Below are positions 24,132 to 32,450 of a stretch of DNA of 61,000 nt, piece by piece. Numbering within the stretch: position 1 is the first letter of the stretch; each line of letters starts with the position of its first letter. This DNA comes from Terriglobia bacterium (GTDB taxonomy: Bacteria > Acidobacteriota > Terriglobia > Acidiferrales > UBA7541). A program made the translations under genes and the position numbers. Location: contig JAIMAG010000015.1 of NCBI GenBank assembly GCA_023512135.1, positions 1 to 61,000 of the forward strand. The letters are read 5' to 3'. Under the pieces are notes generated by a model. That model searched no databases and was not told the origin of the DNA. It saw nothing but the letters and a program-made list of their open reading frames with translations.

Positions 24132-24162
24132 GGGGCGGCTTCAGGCCGCCCCATTTTTTTTT
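24132..24162 (+). terminator. Intrinsic terminator
   Basis: GGGGCGGC (24132-24139) pairs perfectly with GCCGCCCC (24145-24152) around a 5-base loop. Nine T follow at 24154-24162. It lies 18 bases after the coiled-coil gene. Confidence 0.9.
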
Positions 24163-24300
24163 CACCCCATCGCGTCTTTCTGCCCTTTCGGTGCCATGGC
24201 CCGGCGGGCCTCGTGCGTTTCAGTGGGATGTGCTTCTCTGCACGGGCGGCGTGGACTACACTGGCTCGAGCGACATTCGAAGACCATCGGAGCCGCAACC

Positions 24301-25263
24301 ATGTGGGGTTGGGCACGTCCTACTCTGTGGTTCTTGTCGGCGGGCCTGATGGCTGCCGCCGTGGCGGCACAGCCTCCGCCGCAGCGGTCCGAACAGTCGC
24401 CGATTCGTGCCCGCGTGGAGCTGGTCAACGTGGATGTGTTCGTCACCGACCGGCGCGGCAATTTTGTCACGGATCTTACGCGCGAGCACTTCCGCGTATT
24501 CGATGAGGGGGAGCTGCAGCCGGTCACGCATTTTGCGTCCCTCGAAGCTCCGGCGCGCGTGCTGGTTCTGCTGGAGACCAGCCCGGCTGTCTACCTGCTT
24601 CATCAGCAGCATCTCGCGGCTGCTGATGCGCTGCTCGAGGGTCTGCATCCGGAGGACGAAATTGCCCTGGCCAGCTATGACGACGCCTTCCATCTGTTGC
24701 TCGGCTTTACGCGCGACCGCGACGCCATCCGCAGTCGGCTCGCCGCGCTGTCCTATCGTCTGGGCATGGCCGAGCTGCGCTGTTTCGATGCCGTCGCCGC
24801 CGCTCTGAACTGGCTGGCGTCCCATCCGGGCAAGAAGGCGCTCGTGCTGTTGTCCACCGGACTCGATGCGGCGGGCACGGCGCGCTGGGCGGCGCTCGAG
24901 CCGAAGCTGCAGGCAGCCGGCGTGGTCATCTTTGCGGTGGCATTGGGCGGAGAGCTGCGCGGGTTTTCGGGGGAAGGGGAGTCCGCAGCGTCTGCGCTCA
25001 GCTTCGCCTCGGCCGATCGCGCCCTGCGTCGCATGGCGGAGCTAACCGCTGGACTGGCTTTTTTCCCGCGCCGCGCCGAGGACTTTGCCGGCCTCTACCA
25101 GCAGATTGCCGCCCAGTTGCGGCATCACTACAGCCTGGCGTTTCCCCCGCCCCGGCGCGACGGGCGCTACCATCGTCTGCAGGTGCAACTGCTCGGTGCC
25201 GACGGTCGGCCCCTGCCCCTGCGGGTGCGTGCCCGGCCGGGGTATCTGGCGCCGGGCCCGTGA
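24301..25263 (+). CDS. Secreted VWFA-related protein (acidobacterial type)
   Basis: A 320-residue protein from ATG 24301 with a signal peptide (about 1-23, ending AAAVAAQ). The mature start ELVNVDVFVTDRRGNFVTDL then HFRVFDEGE is the hallmark of the VWFA-related domain family that is expanded in Acidobacteria. An integrin-like A domain follows (about 75-245). Its metal site is atypical: the usual DxSxS is replaced by LLETSPAV, so adhesion through a metal ion is doubtful. The C-terminus LRHHYSLAFPPP ... RARPGYLAP is also typical of the family. It is probably an extracytoplasmic binding protein. This gene is the main taxonomic clue in the window. Confidence 0.85.
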   Translation: MWGWARPTLWFLSAGLMAAAVAAQPPPQRSEQSPIRARVELVNVDVFVTDRRGNFVTDLTREHFRVFDEGELQPVTHFASLEAPARVLVLLETSPAVYLLHQQHLAAADALLEGLHPEDEIALASYDDAFHLLLGFTRDRDAIRSRLAALSYRLGMAELRCFDAVAAALNWLASHPGKKALVLLSTGLDAAGTARWAALEPKLQAAGVVIFAVALGGELRGFSGEGESAASALSFASADRALRRMAELTAGLAFFPRRAEDFAGLYQQIAAQLRHHYSLAFPPPRRDGRYHRLQVQLLGADGRPLPLRVRARPGYLAPGP

Positions 25264-25274
25264 GGGGCGATCTC

Positions 25275-27725
25275 TCACTCGAACTCTTTCATTCGCTCAG
25301 CCATTTCGCGCAGACGAGCGTCCACACGAGCAAAGACGGTGTCTTCTTCAAATCGGCCGTCCGGGCCGCGCTCGCCGGCGCGCACACCGGTGAGCAGTTC
25401 GATGCCTTCGCTGACTTTTGAGATCGCGTAAATGTGGAACTGGCCCTGCGCGACGGCTTCGATCACGTCTTCGCGGAGCATCAGGTCGTCCACATTTTCG
25501 ACCGGAATCACGACGCCCTGCGTGCCGGTCAGGCCCTTGACCCGGCAAACGTCGTAGAAGCCTTCGATCTTCTGGTTCACGCCGCCGATGGCCTGCACGT
25601 CGCCGTGCTGATTCATCGAGCCGGTCACCGCCAGGTCCTGCCGCAGCGGCAGCTCCGCGAGCGCGGAGAGCAGCGCGTAGATTTCCGTTGAGCTGGCGCT
25701 GTCACCGTCCACGCCGGTGTAGGACTGTTCGAAGCAGATGCTGGCGGCCAGCGAGAGCGGTTTGTCCCGGGCGAACAGGCTGCGCAGATAGCCGGACAGG
25801 ATGTGCACGCCCTTGTCGTGCAGGCGCCCGCTCAGGTTTGCTTCGCGCTCGATGTTGATGATGCCCGCCCGGCCCAGCGCCGCCGAGGCGGTGATGCGGA
25901 CCGGCTTACCGAACTCGTAGCCGCCGATTTCCAGCAGGCTCAGCCCGTTCACCTGCCCGATGCGCCACCCTTCGGTGTCGATCAACAGGACGCCCTGCTC
26001 GATCATTTCGCGGATTTTCGTTTCGATCAGATTGTGCCGTTCGACCTTCGCTTCCAGGGCCCGGCGCACATGAGCGGCGCGGACCGGCGTTTCGCCTGCC
26101 TGGCGGGCCACGTAACAGGCCTCGCGCGCCAGGTCGGCCAGTTCGCTGAATCGCGCGGTGATCTTCCCCCGGCGACCGGCACGGCGCACACCGTATTCGA
26201 TCATCGCCGCCACCGCGCTGCGGTCCATGGGACACAGACCTTCGTCGTCACACAGCTTTCGCAGTCGGCCGGTGTACTGCCGGATGACCTCGTCTTCGAC
26301 TCGCGCTTCCTCGTCGAATTCCACGCGCACTTTGAAAATCTTGCGGAAGTCCTCTTCGAGGCTGTAGAGCAGCTCGTAGAGCTCCCGGTCGCCGATCAGC
26401 ACGACCTTGATGTCCACATCCACCGGCTCCGGCTTCAGCGAGGTGGTCGCAAACGGAAACAGCAGGTCCAGGGGCTGAATTTCCAGTTGCCCGTGATTCA
26501 GCGTGCGCTTCAGCGTCTTCCACACGCCCGGTTCGGTCAGCGCGTCCAGCGCGTACATGATCAGGAACCCGCCGTCAGCCCGCAGCATGGAGCCGCCGCG
26601 CAGGTCCATGAAATCGCTTGTCCAGCCGCCGCGGTGGTCGTAGCTGCGATGGACGGTGCCGAACAGGTTTACATAGGTGGGCGCTGTTTCGAAGATCACC
26701 GGTGCTGTTTCTTCCGGCTGGTGAGCCAGGATCACATTGACGTCGTAGACGCGGAACGGATCCCGCTCCGCTCCGCCACCCCGCGCGCGATCGGCTTCGA
26801 TGGCCTGCTCGGGCTGGTCGGCTTCGCCTTCCCGGTCTTTGAACAGTTCCAGGTTGTCCAGGATGTGGTGCCGCACTTCTTCCAGATACTCGGCGATCCG
26901 CGGGCCGGGGTATTTCTCTTTCATCTCCTCGATGAAACCATCCACGAGCACCGAGGCAGCTTCCTGTTCGAGATAGTTCATCTCACTGGCCAGTTCGCGC
27001 GAGAGCGTCAGCGTCTTCCGGTACACGACCGTGAACTCCTGCCGGAACTGTTCGTACTTCCGCTCCAGGTCTTCGGCGGCCACCGGTTCGATGCGGCCTT
27101 CCTGCACCAGCTTCGGCACGTCTTCGATCGGCACCATCTGCCCTTCGAGCACCGGAAAAATTTCCGGCAGGGCGACGGCGCCCACCTGCATGCGACCCAG
27201 CGCGAACTGTTCGCGAGCAATCCGCCGGGTGAAGTCCTCCATCAGCTCTTTTTCGCGCGCGGTGAATCGCTCCACGATCCGCGCCTTCTGCCGCTGAAAC
27301 GGCTCACCTTCGAAGACCTGCGGGATGCGTCGCCGCAGGAACTCGATGCCCGAGCGCATGTCTTTCTTGAAGGCATTGGCCTGCCCGCGCGGCAGGGTGA
27401 GCAGGCGCGGCCGGTCCGGATTCTTGAAGTTGTTCACGTAGCAGCGGTCCGGTGCCGCCGTGGCCCGGGGCCCGATTTCCTCGAGTATCCGTGCGATAGT
27501 GCCGCCGCGACTGGTGCCGGCCAGTCCGCAAACGAACATGTTGTAGCCCGGAGCGTTCAGTCGCGCGCCCATTTCCAGGGCCTGAATCGCCCGCTGCTGC
27601 GCGATCACGCCTTCCTGCGGCGGCGCCTCGGCGGTCGTGGCGAACGGGATCCGTGCCGGATCGCAACGCCAGCGCAACTTTTCAGGAGGCAGGCTGCGGG
27701 GAGGTTGTGCGGCTTTCATCGGCAT
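25275..27725 (-). CDS. Lon-family ATP-dependent protease (AAA_32 type)
   Basis: A cytoplasmic 816-residue protease. The C-terminal Lon proteolytic domain holds the Ser-Lys dyad: GVDGDSASSTEIYALLSALA (serine in DSAS) and GGVNQKIEGF (lysine). The N-terminal ATPase part has a modified P-loop, GLAGTSRGGT, where the usual Lys is Arg, as is common in this subfamily. The YDHRGGWTSDFMDLRGGSML segment marks the AAA_32 group. There is no classical Lon N-terminal substrate-binding domain. It is convergent with the VWFA gene and 15 bases from the permease gene upstream, so those two may be co-transcribed. Substrates are unknown. Confidence 0.9.
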   Translation of the reverse strand: MPMKAAQPPRSLPPEKLRWRCDPARIPFATTAEAPPQEGVIAQQRAIQALEMGARLNAPGYNMFVCGLAGTSRGGTIARILEEIGPRATAAPDRCYVNNFKNPDRPRLLTLPRGQANAFKKDMRSGIEFLRRRIPQVFEGEPFQRQKARIVERFTAREKELMEDFTRRIAREQFALGRMQVGAVALPEIFPVLEGQMVPIEDVPKLVQEGRIEPVAAEDLERKYEQFRQEFTVVYRKTLTLSRELASEMNYLEQEAASVLVDGFIEEMKEKYPGPRIAEYLEEVRHHILDNLELFKDREGEADQPEQAIEADRARGGGAERDPFRVYDVNVILAHQPEETAPVIFETAPTYVNLFGTVHRSYDHRGGWTSDFMDLRGGSMLRADGGFLIMYALDALTEPGVWKTLKRTLNHGQLEIQPLDLLFPFATTSLKPEPVDVDIKVVLIGDRELYELLYSLEEDFRKIFKVRVEFDEEARVEDEVIRQYTGRLRKLCDDEGLCPMDRSAVAAMIEYGVRRAGRRGKITARFSELADLAREACYVARQAGETPVRAAHVRRALEAKVERHNLIETKIREMIEQGVLLIDTEGWRIGQVNGLSLLEIGGYEFGKPVRITASAALGRAGIINIEREANLSGRLHDKGVHILSGYLRSLFARDKPLSLAASICFEQSYTGVDGDSASSTEIYALLSALAELPLRQDLAVTGSMNQHGDVQAIGGVNQKIEGFYDVCRVKGLTGTQGVVIPVENVDDLMLREDVIEAVAQGQFHIYAISKVSEGIELLTGVRAGERGPDGRFEEDTVFARVDARLREMAERMKEFE

Positions 27726-27740
27726 GACCCTCCGGGCGCG

Positions 27741-28811
27741 CTACTCTAGCACAGTGCTGCGGTTGCGCCCAACCGGGGCGACCGGCTGTTCCAGCTGTCG
27801 CGTGTACGTCTCCAGCAGGCCGGCCGCAGTGGCCACGACGATCGGGCCCAGCACCACTCCCAGCATCCCGAACACCGCAATGCCTCCCAGCACGCTGACG
27901 AACACCACCAGCCCGCTCAGACGCGCCCGACCGCTGATCAACAGCGGCCGCAACACGTTGTCGGCCATGCCTACGACCCCTGCGCCGAGCGCCACCAGCA
28001 GCAGGCCTTTGCCCAGTTCTCCGTTGGCGATCAGCCAGCCGGCCGCCGGCAGCCACACGATCCAGGCGCCCACCAGGGGCAGCAGCGAGAGAAACGCCAT
28101 CACCACGCCCCAGAACACGGGCGACCCGATTCCCAGCAGGGCAAACATCACCCCGCCCAAGGCACCCTGCACCGCCGCAACGATCAGGCTGGCCGTCACG
28201 CTGGCTTGGATCAGCTCGTGTGCCTGCCGAATCATCAGCTCGCGCTGGGTTTCTTCAAACGGCAGCGCCCGCCGCAGACCCGCGACCAGCGACCCCGCGT
28301 CGCGGAACAGATAGAACATGGCCAGAATGGTCACGACGAGATCGAACAGGAAAACGGCCACATTGCGCAGCACTGCGCTCATTCGCGCCGCCAGGAACCC
28401 CGCGGCATCGCGGGCCAGCGTGCCCGGGTCGACGGCGACTTGCGGGACCCGCTCTTGCACCCATTGCCAGATCCTCTGCACCCACGGCAACCGTCCCTGT
28501 TCCACTGCCTGCTGGATGTTTCGCAGTGCCTCGACGCCTTCGTGCACGAAGGCGGTCATCAGCAGCAGCGAGGGAACGATCAGGATCAACGTCACGACCA
28601 CCGTGCTGGCGGCTGCCGCCGCAGTTCGGCCCCAGCGCTGCTCCAGCCACCGATGCCAGGGATAGAACACCACAACGAACACAGTCGCCCAGCCGAGTGG
28701 CACCAGGAAGGGCTGAAAGATGCGAAACACCAGGTAGGCCAGTAGCAACACCACGCCGTAGAACAGCATGCTGGCGACACGCTCGCTTCCCGAGGCCGGG
28801 TTCGCAGACAT
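27741..28811 (-). CDS. AI-2E family transporter (permease)
   Basis: This integral membrane protein has 356 residues. The frame is open much further upstream, but ATG 28811 precedes the first membrane helix (MLFYGVVLLLAYLVFRIFQP), and a divergent promoter lies just beyond. Paired N-terminal helices, an amphipathic middle (residues about 75-130) and a C-terminal bundle with PLVGAWIVWLPAA, then GMADNVLRPLLISGRARL and VLGGIAVFGMLGVVLGPIV, match the AI-2E/UPF0118 exporter family. Substrates in that family range from autoinducer-2 to ions and remain undefined here. Confidence 0.88.
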   Translation of the reverse strand: MSANPASGSERVASMLFYGVVLLLAYLVFRIFQPFLVPLGWATVFVVVFYPWHRWLEQRWGRTAAAAASTVVVTLILIVPSLLLMTAFVHEGVEALRNIQQAVEQGRLPWVQRIWQWVQERVPQVAVDPGTLARDAAGFLAARMSAVLRNVAVFLFDLVVTILAMFYLFRDAGSLVAGLRRALPFEETQRELMIRQAHELIQASVTASLIVAAVQGALGGVMFALLGIGSPVFWGVVMAFLSLLPLVGAWIVWLPAAGWLIANGELGKGLLLVALGAGVVGMADNVLRPLLISGRARLSGLVVFVSVLGGIAVFGMLGVVLGPIVVATAAGLLETYTRQLEQPVAPVGRNRSTVLE

Positions 28812-28828
28812 GCTGCACGATATATAAT
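28801..28828 (+). promoter_or_regulatory. Promoter of the MFS transporter gene
   Basis: TATAAT (28823-28828) is a perfect -10 box. TTCGCA (28801-28806) is 16 bases upstream and matches the -35 consensus at four positions. The box lies in ATATATAAT between two divergent genes. Confidence 0.55.
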
Positions 28829-28886
28829 GCGGAGTCAGTCGCCTGCAAGCGGTTTGCGCGGGCGACTGCCGGAGACACTCGCGCGG

Positions 28887-30164
28887 ATGCCCGATCGTCC
28901 TCCTCTCCTGACCGCTCGTCAGGGCCGGCTGCTGCTGATTCTCGCGCTGATCAACTTTGTCAATTTTGCCGACCGCACCGTTGTGCTGCCTCTGTTCCCG
29001 TTGCTCCGGCAGGAATTTCTGATCACGGATCAGGCGCTGGGCTCGCTTCAGTTCTGGCTGCAGATTGTGCTGGCGCTGGCCACACTGCCGCTGGCCTTGC
29101 TTGCCGATCGGTACAGCCGCCGCCACATCATCGCCATCGGCGTGCTCTTCTGGAGTCTGGCCACGTTTGCCGGCGGCCTGGCGCCCACCTTTACCTGGCT
29201 GGTGGTGGCGCGAGCTCTGGTCGGACTGGGTGAGGCCGCCTACAGTCCAGCGGCGCAGTCCATGATTACCGGCGCGTTTTCTCCCGCAGCACGGGCCCGT
29301 GCGCAGGCCGTGTTTGCCGCGGGCATGCTGGTGGGTGGTGCTGCTGGTCAGGCACTCGGCGGGATCGTAGGCGAAGCCTACGGATGGCGTCCGGCGTTCT
29401 TTCTGGTGGGTGTGCCCGGGTTGCTGCTTGGCCTGCTGGTTTGGTCGCCGCTGTGCTGGGAGCCGCCGCGCGGCCCGCGTTCGGAAGTGGTTTCGGTGGG
29501 TCGGCTGCTGCGCGTGCCGGCCTTTGCGGCGCTGTTGCTGAGCGGGGTTTGCATTACCTTTGCCGGAATGTCTTTTCTGACCTGGGGTGCCGACTACGTA
29601 GTGCGCTACAAAGGATTCAGTGTCCGCGAAGCGGGCGTCTGGCTGGGCACGGTGGGGCTGGCCGCGCTGGTCACCGGCGCGCTCGCAGGTGGCTACATCG
29701 CTGACCGGCTCCAGCAGCGGTTCCGCTATGGTCGCGTGCTGACCGTTGCGGTTGCCTTTTTGCTCGCCGCGCCCTGCATTCTGTGGGCGCTGGCGGCGCA
29801 GAGCAAGCCGGTGGTGCTGCTGGCCTTTTTTCTGGCAGGCAGTTTCATGTCCTTCTACCACGGCCCGGTGACTGCCTTGATCCACGACATGACCCCGACA
29901 CGCGCCCATGCTACTTCGGTCGGCGTGTTCATGTTCGTGACGCAACTGCTGGGCGCCTTCGGTCCGCTGTTGCTCGGCCAGATTTCCGATGTTCTGGATC
30001 TCCGCGCGGGTCTGGAGATCGCGGTGGCGGTGATGGTGCTCGGCGCGTTGGGATTCTTCGGGGTCGCCTACTTCATTCACCGCGACGGCCTGCGCCATCC
30101 CGTGCTGGGGGCCGGGCCCGGTGAACCGGAAGACGCCGTCCCGCCGGCCCCGACAGATCGTTAA
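28887..30164 (+). CDS. Major facilitator superfamily transporter (spinster-like)
   Basis: A 425-residue transporter with about 12 membrane helices. The MFS signature between helices 2 and 3 reads LLADRYSRRHIIAIG. The first helix (LLILALINFVNFADRTVV) and GLGEAAYSPAAQSMI in helix 4 resemble the spinster-like family of sugar or organic anion symporters. ATG 28887 is chosen, with an in-frame alternative at 28827 that would begin inside the promoter. The substrate is not predictable. The C-terminal tail is proline-rich and cytoplasmic. Confidence 0.85.
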   Translation: MPDRPPLLTARQGRLLLILALINFVNFADRTVVLPLFPLLRQEFLITDQALGSLQFWLQIVLALATLPLALLADRYSRRHIIAIGVLFWSLATFAGGLAPTFTWLVVARALVGLGEAAYSPAAQSMITGAFSPAARARAQAVFAAGMLVGGAAGQALGGIVGEAYGWRPAFFLVGVPGLLLGLLVWSPLCWEPPRGPRSEVVSVGRLLRVPAFAALLLSGVCITFAGMSFLTWGADYVVRYKGFSVREAGVWLGTVGLAALVTGALAGGYIADRLQQRFRYGRVLTVAVAFLLAAPCILWALAAQSKPVVLLAFFLAGSFMSFYHGPVTALIHDMTPTRAHATSVGVFMFVTQLLGAFGPLLLGQISDVLDLRAGLEIAVAVMVLGALGFFGVAYFIHRDGLRHPVLGAGPGEPEDAVPPAPTDR

Positions 30165-30319
30165 AAGAATTCTGCTGTTGATGTACAATCGCCGCGCATT
30201 CGGGATGCCTTCGTGCGAGTGTTTGCGAGGCTGGTTTTCTGCTGTTCCTGCCGGGTGCGAACCGACGCGCGTTCTCGCCCGCCGAGCTGTATTTCCCTTA
30301 CGGAGTTTCGGGGGAAACG

Positions 30320-30475
30320 ATGCCTGAGCCGGCCCAGTGTCCGCACCGGTTGACCCGTCTGGTGGCTCGTGATCAGGACGCCGAGTACCTGGAATGCCTC
30401 GACTGCGGCGCTGTCCTGGAGCGAGGGGAGCTGGAAGAGCCGCCGGAATTCAACGAATCTCTTTCGGACGCCTGA
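30320..30475 (+). CDS. Small zinc-binding-like protein (51 residues)
   Basis: A short frame from ATG 30320 preceded by GGGGAAA encodes MPEPAQCPHRLTRLVARDQD, then EYLECLDCGAVLERGELEE. The CPH-x20-CLDC pattern is a compact C/H-C-C zinc ribbon, and the tail is acidic. A TACAAT box near 30183-30188 could be its -10. It is convergent with the gene at 30487-30864. It is too short to assign a family, but the cysteine spacing argues that it is real. Confidence 0.55.
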   Translation: MPEPAQCPHRLTRLVARDQDAEYLECLDCGAVLERGELEEPPEFNESLSDA

Positions 30476-30486
30476 CCGTTTTGCGC

Positions 30487-30864
30487 TCAGCCGATGCCCA
30501 GCGCTTCCGCCAACCGCAGGACTTCTTCGGCGGGCACATCGTAGAGGGCATGCTCGTCTTCTTCTTCGAGCCGCTCGCGCAGGTATGCGGCGGCGATGTG
30601 ACTGGCCTCCCGGTCGGTGAGGTCCCGCCCGCTGCGTTCACGGAACCGGACAAACGCAGGATGCGCCAGTCCGACGATCACCCCCCGTCCATCGACGAAA
30701 AATTTGCAGTCCACCGCGTCGGCGTGTCGTGTCGAGATGGCATTCCACAGGTGGGAAAAACGCACCTGATAGTCGTGTCCGGTCAATTTGGACTGCACCG
30801 TGAACGGGGCCACGAATTCGCTCATCGGTGCCGGATTTGCGACCAGGGCGCGTTCCCGGGTCAC
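30487..30864 (-). CDS. Hypothetical protein coupled to the aminotransferase
   Basis: This protein has 125 residues. The GTG at 30864 overlaps the aminotransferase stop (GTGA), which suggests translational coupling. ATG 30825 (MSEFVAPFTVQS) is an alternative start. A globular alpha/beta sequence (YQVRFSHLWNAISTRHADAV, then CKFFVDGRGVIVGL) is followed by a helical tail (DREASHIAAAYLRERLEEE). No known motif is seen. Confidence 0.6.
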   Translation of the reverse strand: MTRERALVANPAPMSEFVAPFTVQSKLTGHDYQVRFSHLWNAISTRHADAVDCKFFVDGRGVIVGLAHPAFVRFRERSGRDLTDREASHIAAAYLRERLEEEDEHALYDVPAEEVLRLAEALGIG

Positions 30865-32072
30865 TTCTTCCCTCCGATGGCCACCGCGCTGGCTTCGGCA
30901 TAGCTGCGCACGGCCGCGCCCACTCCCGCGCCGGCAGGCACTTTGCAGCCCTGGTCGAGCAGCACCTTCTCGAACGCCGCCAGGAACAGCAGCACGTTGT
31001 TCTTCGTGCTGGAACAGCCGAGCAGGCCCACACGCCAGATTTTTCCTTTCAGCGGCCCGAACCCGCCGGCAATTTCGATATTGAACTCATCGAGCAGTTG
31101 CTGCCGCACTTTGCGGTCTTCCACGCCGGGAGGCACTTTGATGGCCGTCACCGTGATCATCCGTTCGGCCGGATTTTCGACGAACGGCTCCAGCCCCATC
31201 GCTTCGATGCCCGCCAGCAGCGCCTGCTGATTTTGCCGGTGCCGTTCCCAGCGTGCCGGCAGGCCCTCTTCCACCACCATGCGCAGCGCTTCGCGCAAAG
31301 CAAAAATCAGCGAGATAGGCGCCGTGTGGTGATAGGTGCGTTCCTTGCCCCAGTAATTCATCGTTGTGGTCAGGTCGAAGTACCAGCTCTGCACCGGCGT
31401 CTTGCGCGCGCGCAGCATCTGTTCGACGCGCTCGTTCAGCGTGATGGGTGCCAGGCCGGGCGGTGCACTGATCGCCTTCTGCGAGCCGCTGAAGCAGATG
31501 TCCAGCCGCTGCCCGTCCACATCCAGCGGCATGCCCGCCAGCGTGGACACCGTATCCACCACCAGGATTGCCTCCAGCTCGTCGGCCACGCGCCGGAATG
31601 CGTTTAGGTCGCTGGCGACCGCCGTAGAGCTTTCTCCGTGCGTGACGCCCACCAGTTTCACGTTTCTCCCTTTGCCGGCCCGGCGGACATCTTCCGGATC
31701 CACAGCGCGCCCGTAGGGGGCTTCGACCCGCGTTACCCGGGCGCCGGTGCGTTCGGCGATGATGGCCATGCGTTCGGAAAACGTCCCGTTCACGCAGATG
31801 ATGGCTTCGTCGCCAGGTTCCAGTGGATTGACCACGGCGGCTTCGATCCCGCCCGAACCCGACGCCGAGATGGGGAAGGTGACCCGGTTCTGCGTCTGAA
31901 AGACCTGCCGCAGCAGCACCTGGACATCGCTCATCATTTCGGTGAACCACGGGTCGAGGTGGCCCACCAGGGGTGTTGCCATTGCGCGATAGACGCGCGG
32001 GTCCACATTCGACGGGCCCGGCGTCAACATCAGGCGCGGCGGGGGAAGCAACTCACCGATTCCATTAGCCAT
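30861..32072 (-). CDS. PLP-dependent aminotransferase, class V (alanine/serine-glyoxylate type)
   Basis: This enzyme has 403 residues, starting at ATG 32072. The N-terminus LMLTPGPSNVDPRVYRAMA and HLDPWFTEMM are typical of alanine-glyoxylate and serine-glyoxylate/pyruvate transaminases. The PLP lysine lies in FSGSQKAISAPPGLA, with VVDTVSTLAGMPLD before it supplying the cofactor aspartate. THGESSTA and the YHHTAP segment also match the family. It probably exchanges amino groups between alanine or serine and glyoxylate, though purine catabolism (ureidoglycine) is another known role. The open frame continues far upstream antisense to transketolase, which is not coding. Confidence 0.9.
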   Translation of the reverse strand: MANGIGELLPPPRLMLTPGPSNVDPRVYRAMATPLVGHLDPWFTEMMSDVQVLLRQVFQTQNRVTFPISASGSGGIEAAVVNPLEPGDEAIICVNGTFSERMAIIAERTGARVTRVEAPYGRAVDPEDVRRAGKGRNVKLVGVTHGESSTAVASDLNAFRRVADELEAILVVDTVSTLAGMPLDVDGQRLDICFSGSQKAISAPPGLAPITLNERVEQMLRARKTPVQSWYFDLTTTMNYWGKERTYHHTAPISLIFALREALRMVVEEGLPARWERHRQNQQALLAGIEAMGLEPFVENPAERMITVTAIKVPPGVEDRKVRQQLLDEFNIEIAGGFGPLKGKIWRVGLLGCSSTKNNVLLFLAAFEKVLLDQGCKVPAGAGVGAAVRSYAEASAVAIGGKK

Positions 32073-32450
32073 GGCCGTATCCTCTAGTTCTCTCCGCGTA
32101 TTCCCGGAACCGCGCCCTGTACGCGCGGGGCGCTGGCCCGGCTGTTCCAGACCCGTATGCGGAACGGGTGGGGGCGCGGAACTTAAGTGTGGCTGATTCC
32201 CCCGTACGGGGTCAACGGCGAATATGTTTTTGCCGCAGCACATCCTCCAGCGGGCAGGCGCTTCGTTTTGGCGCTTCGCGGCGAACCCTGAAAGCATCTT
32301 ATAAAAAGCCCGCATTTCCGCTACAATGCGCCCCCTCGCAGCAGACCGATCAGACCGCGCCAGCAGGGTGGCGCAGTCGGAACCCAAGCAGCGTTTGCAG
32401 CTCGGCTGCACACGGCCGGCGAACCGGCCCGGACAAACGCGAAGGAGCAG
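32073..32450. promoter_or_regulatory. Divergent intergenic region, aminotransferase/transketolase
   Basis: These 378 bases hold no gene. A perfect 12-base palindrome CCCCGTACGGGG (32200-32211) touches a minus-strand TTGACC (32210-32215), which could be the -35 of the aminotransferase, but its -10 is poor. A plus-strand TACAAT (32322-32327) with TTATAA 17 bases upstream (32299-32304) may serve transketolase. The leader would be about 120 bases. Confidence 0.4.

Noticed and set aside
25803-27749. 648-codon plus-strand frame opposite the Lon-type protease
   Set aside because: The protein is rich in His, Gln and Phe with no domain, as expected for the antisense of a high-GC gene. The minus-strand protease has all its motifs.
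27741-30188. Upstream extension of the AI-2E permease frame across the MFS gene
   Set aside because: The extension is antisense to the transporter, and a good -10 box lies at 28823-28828 just before the permease start.
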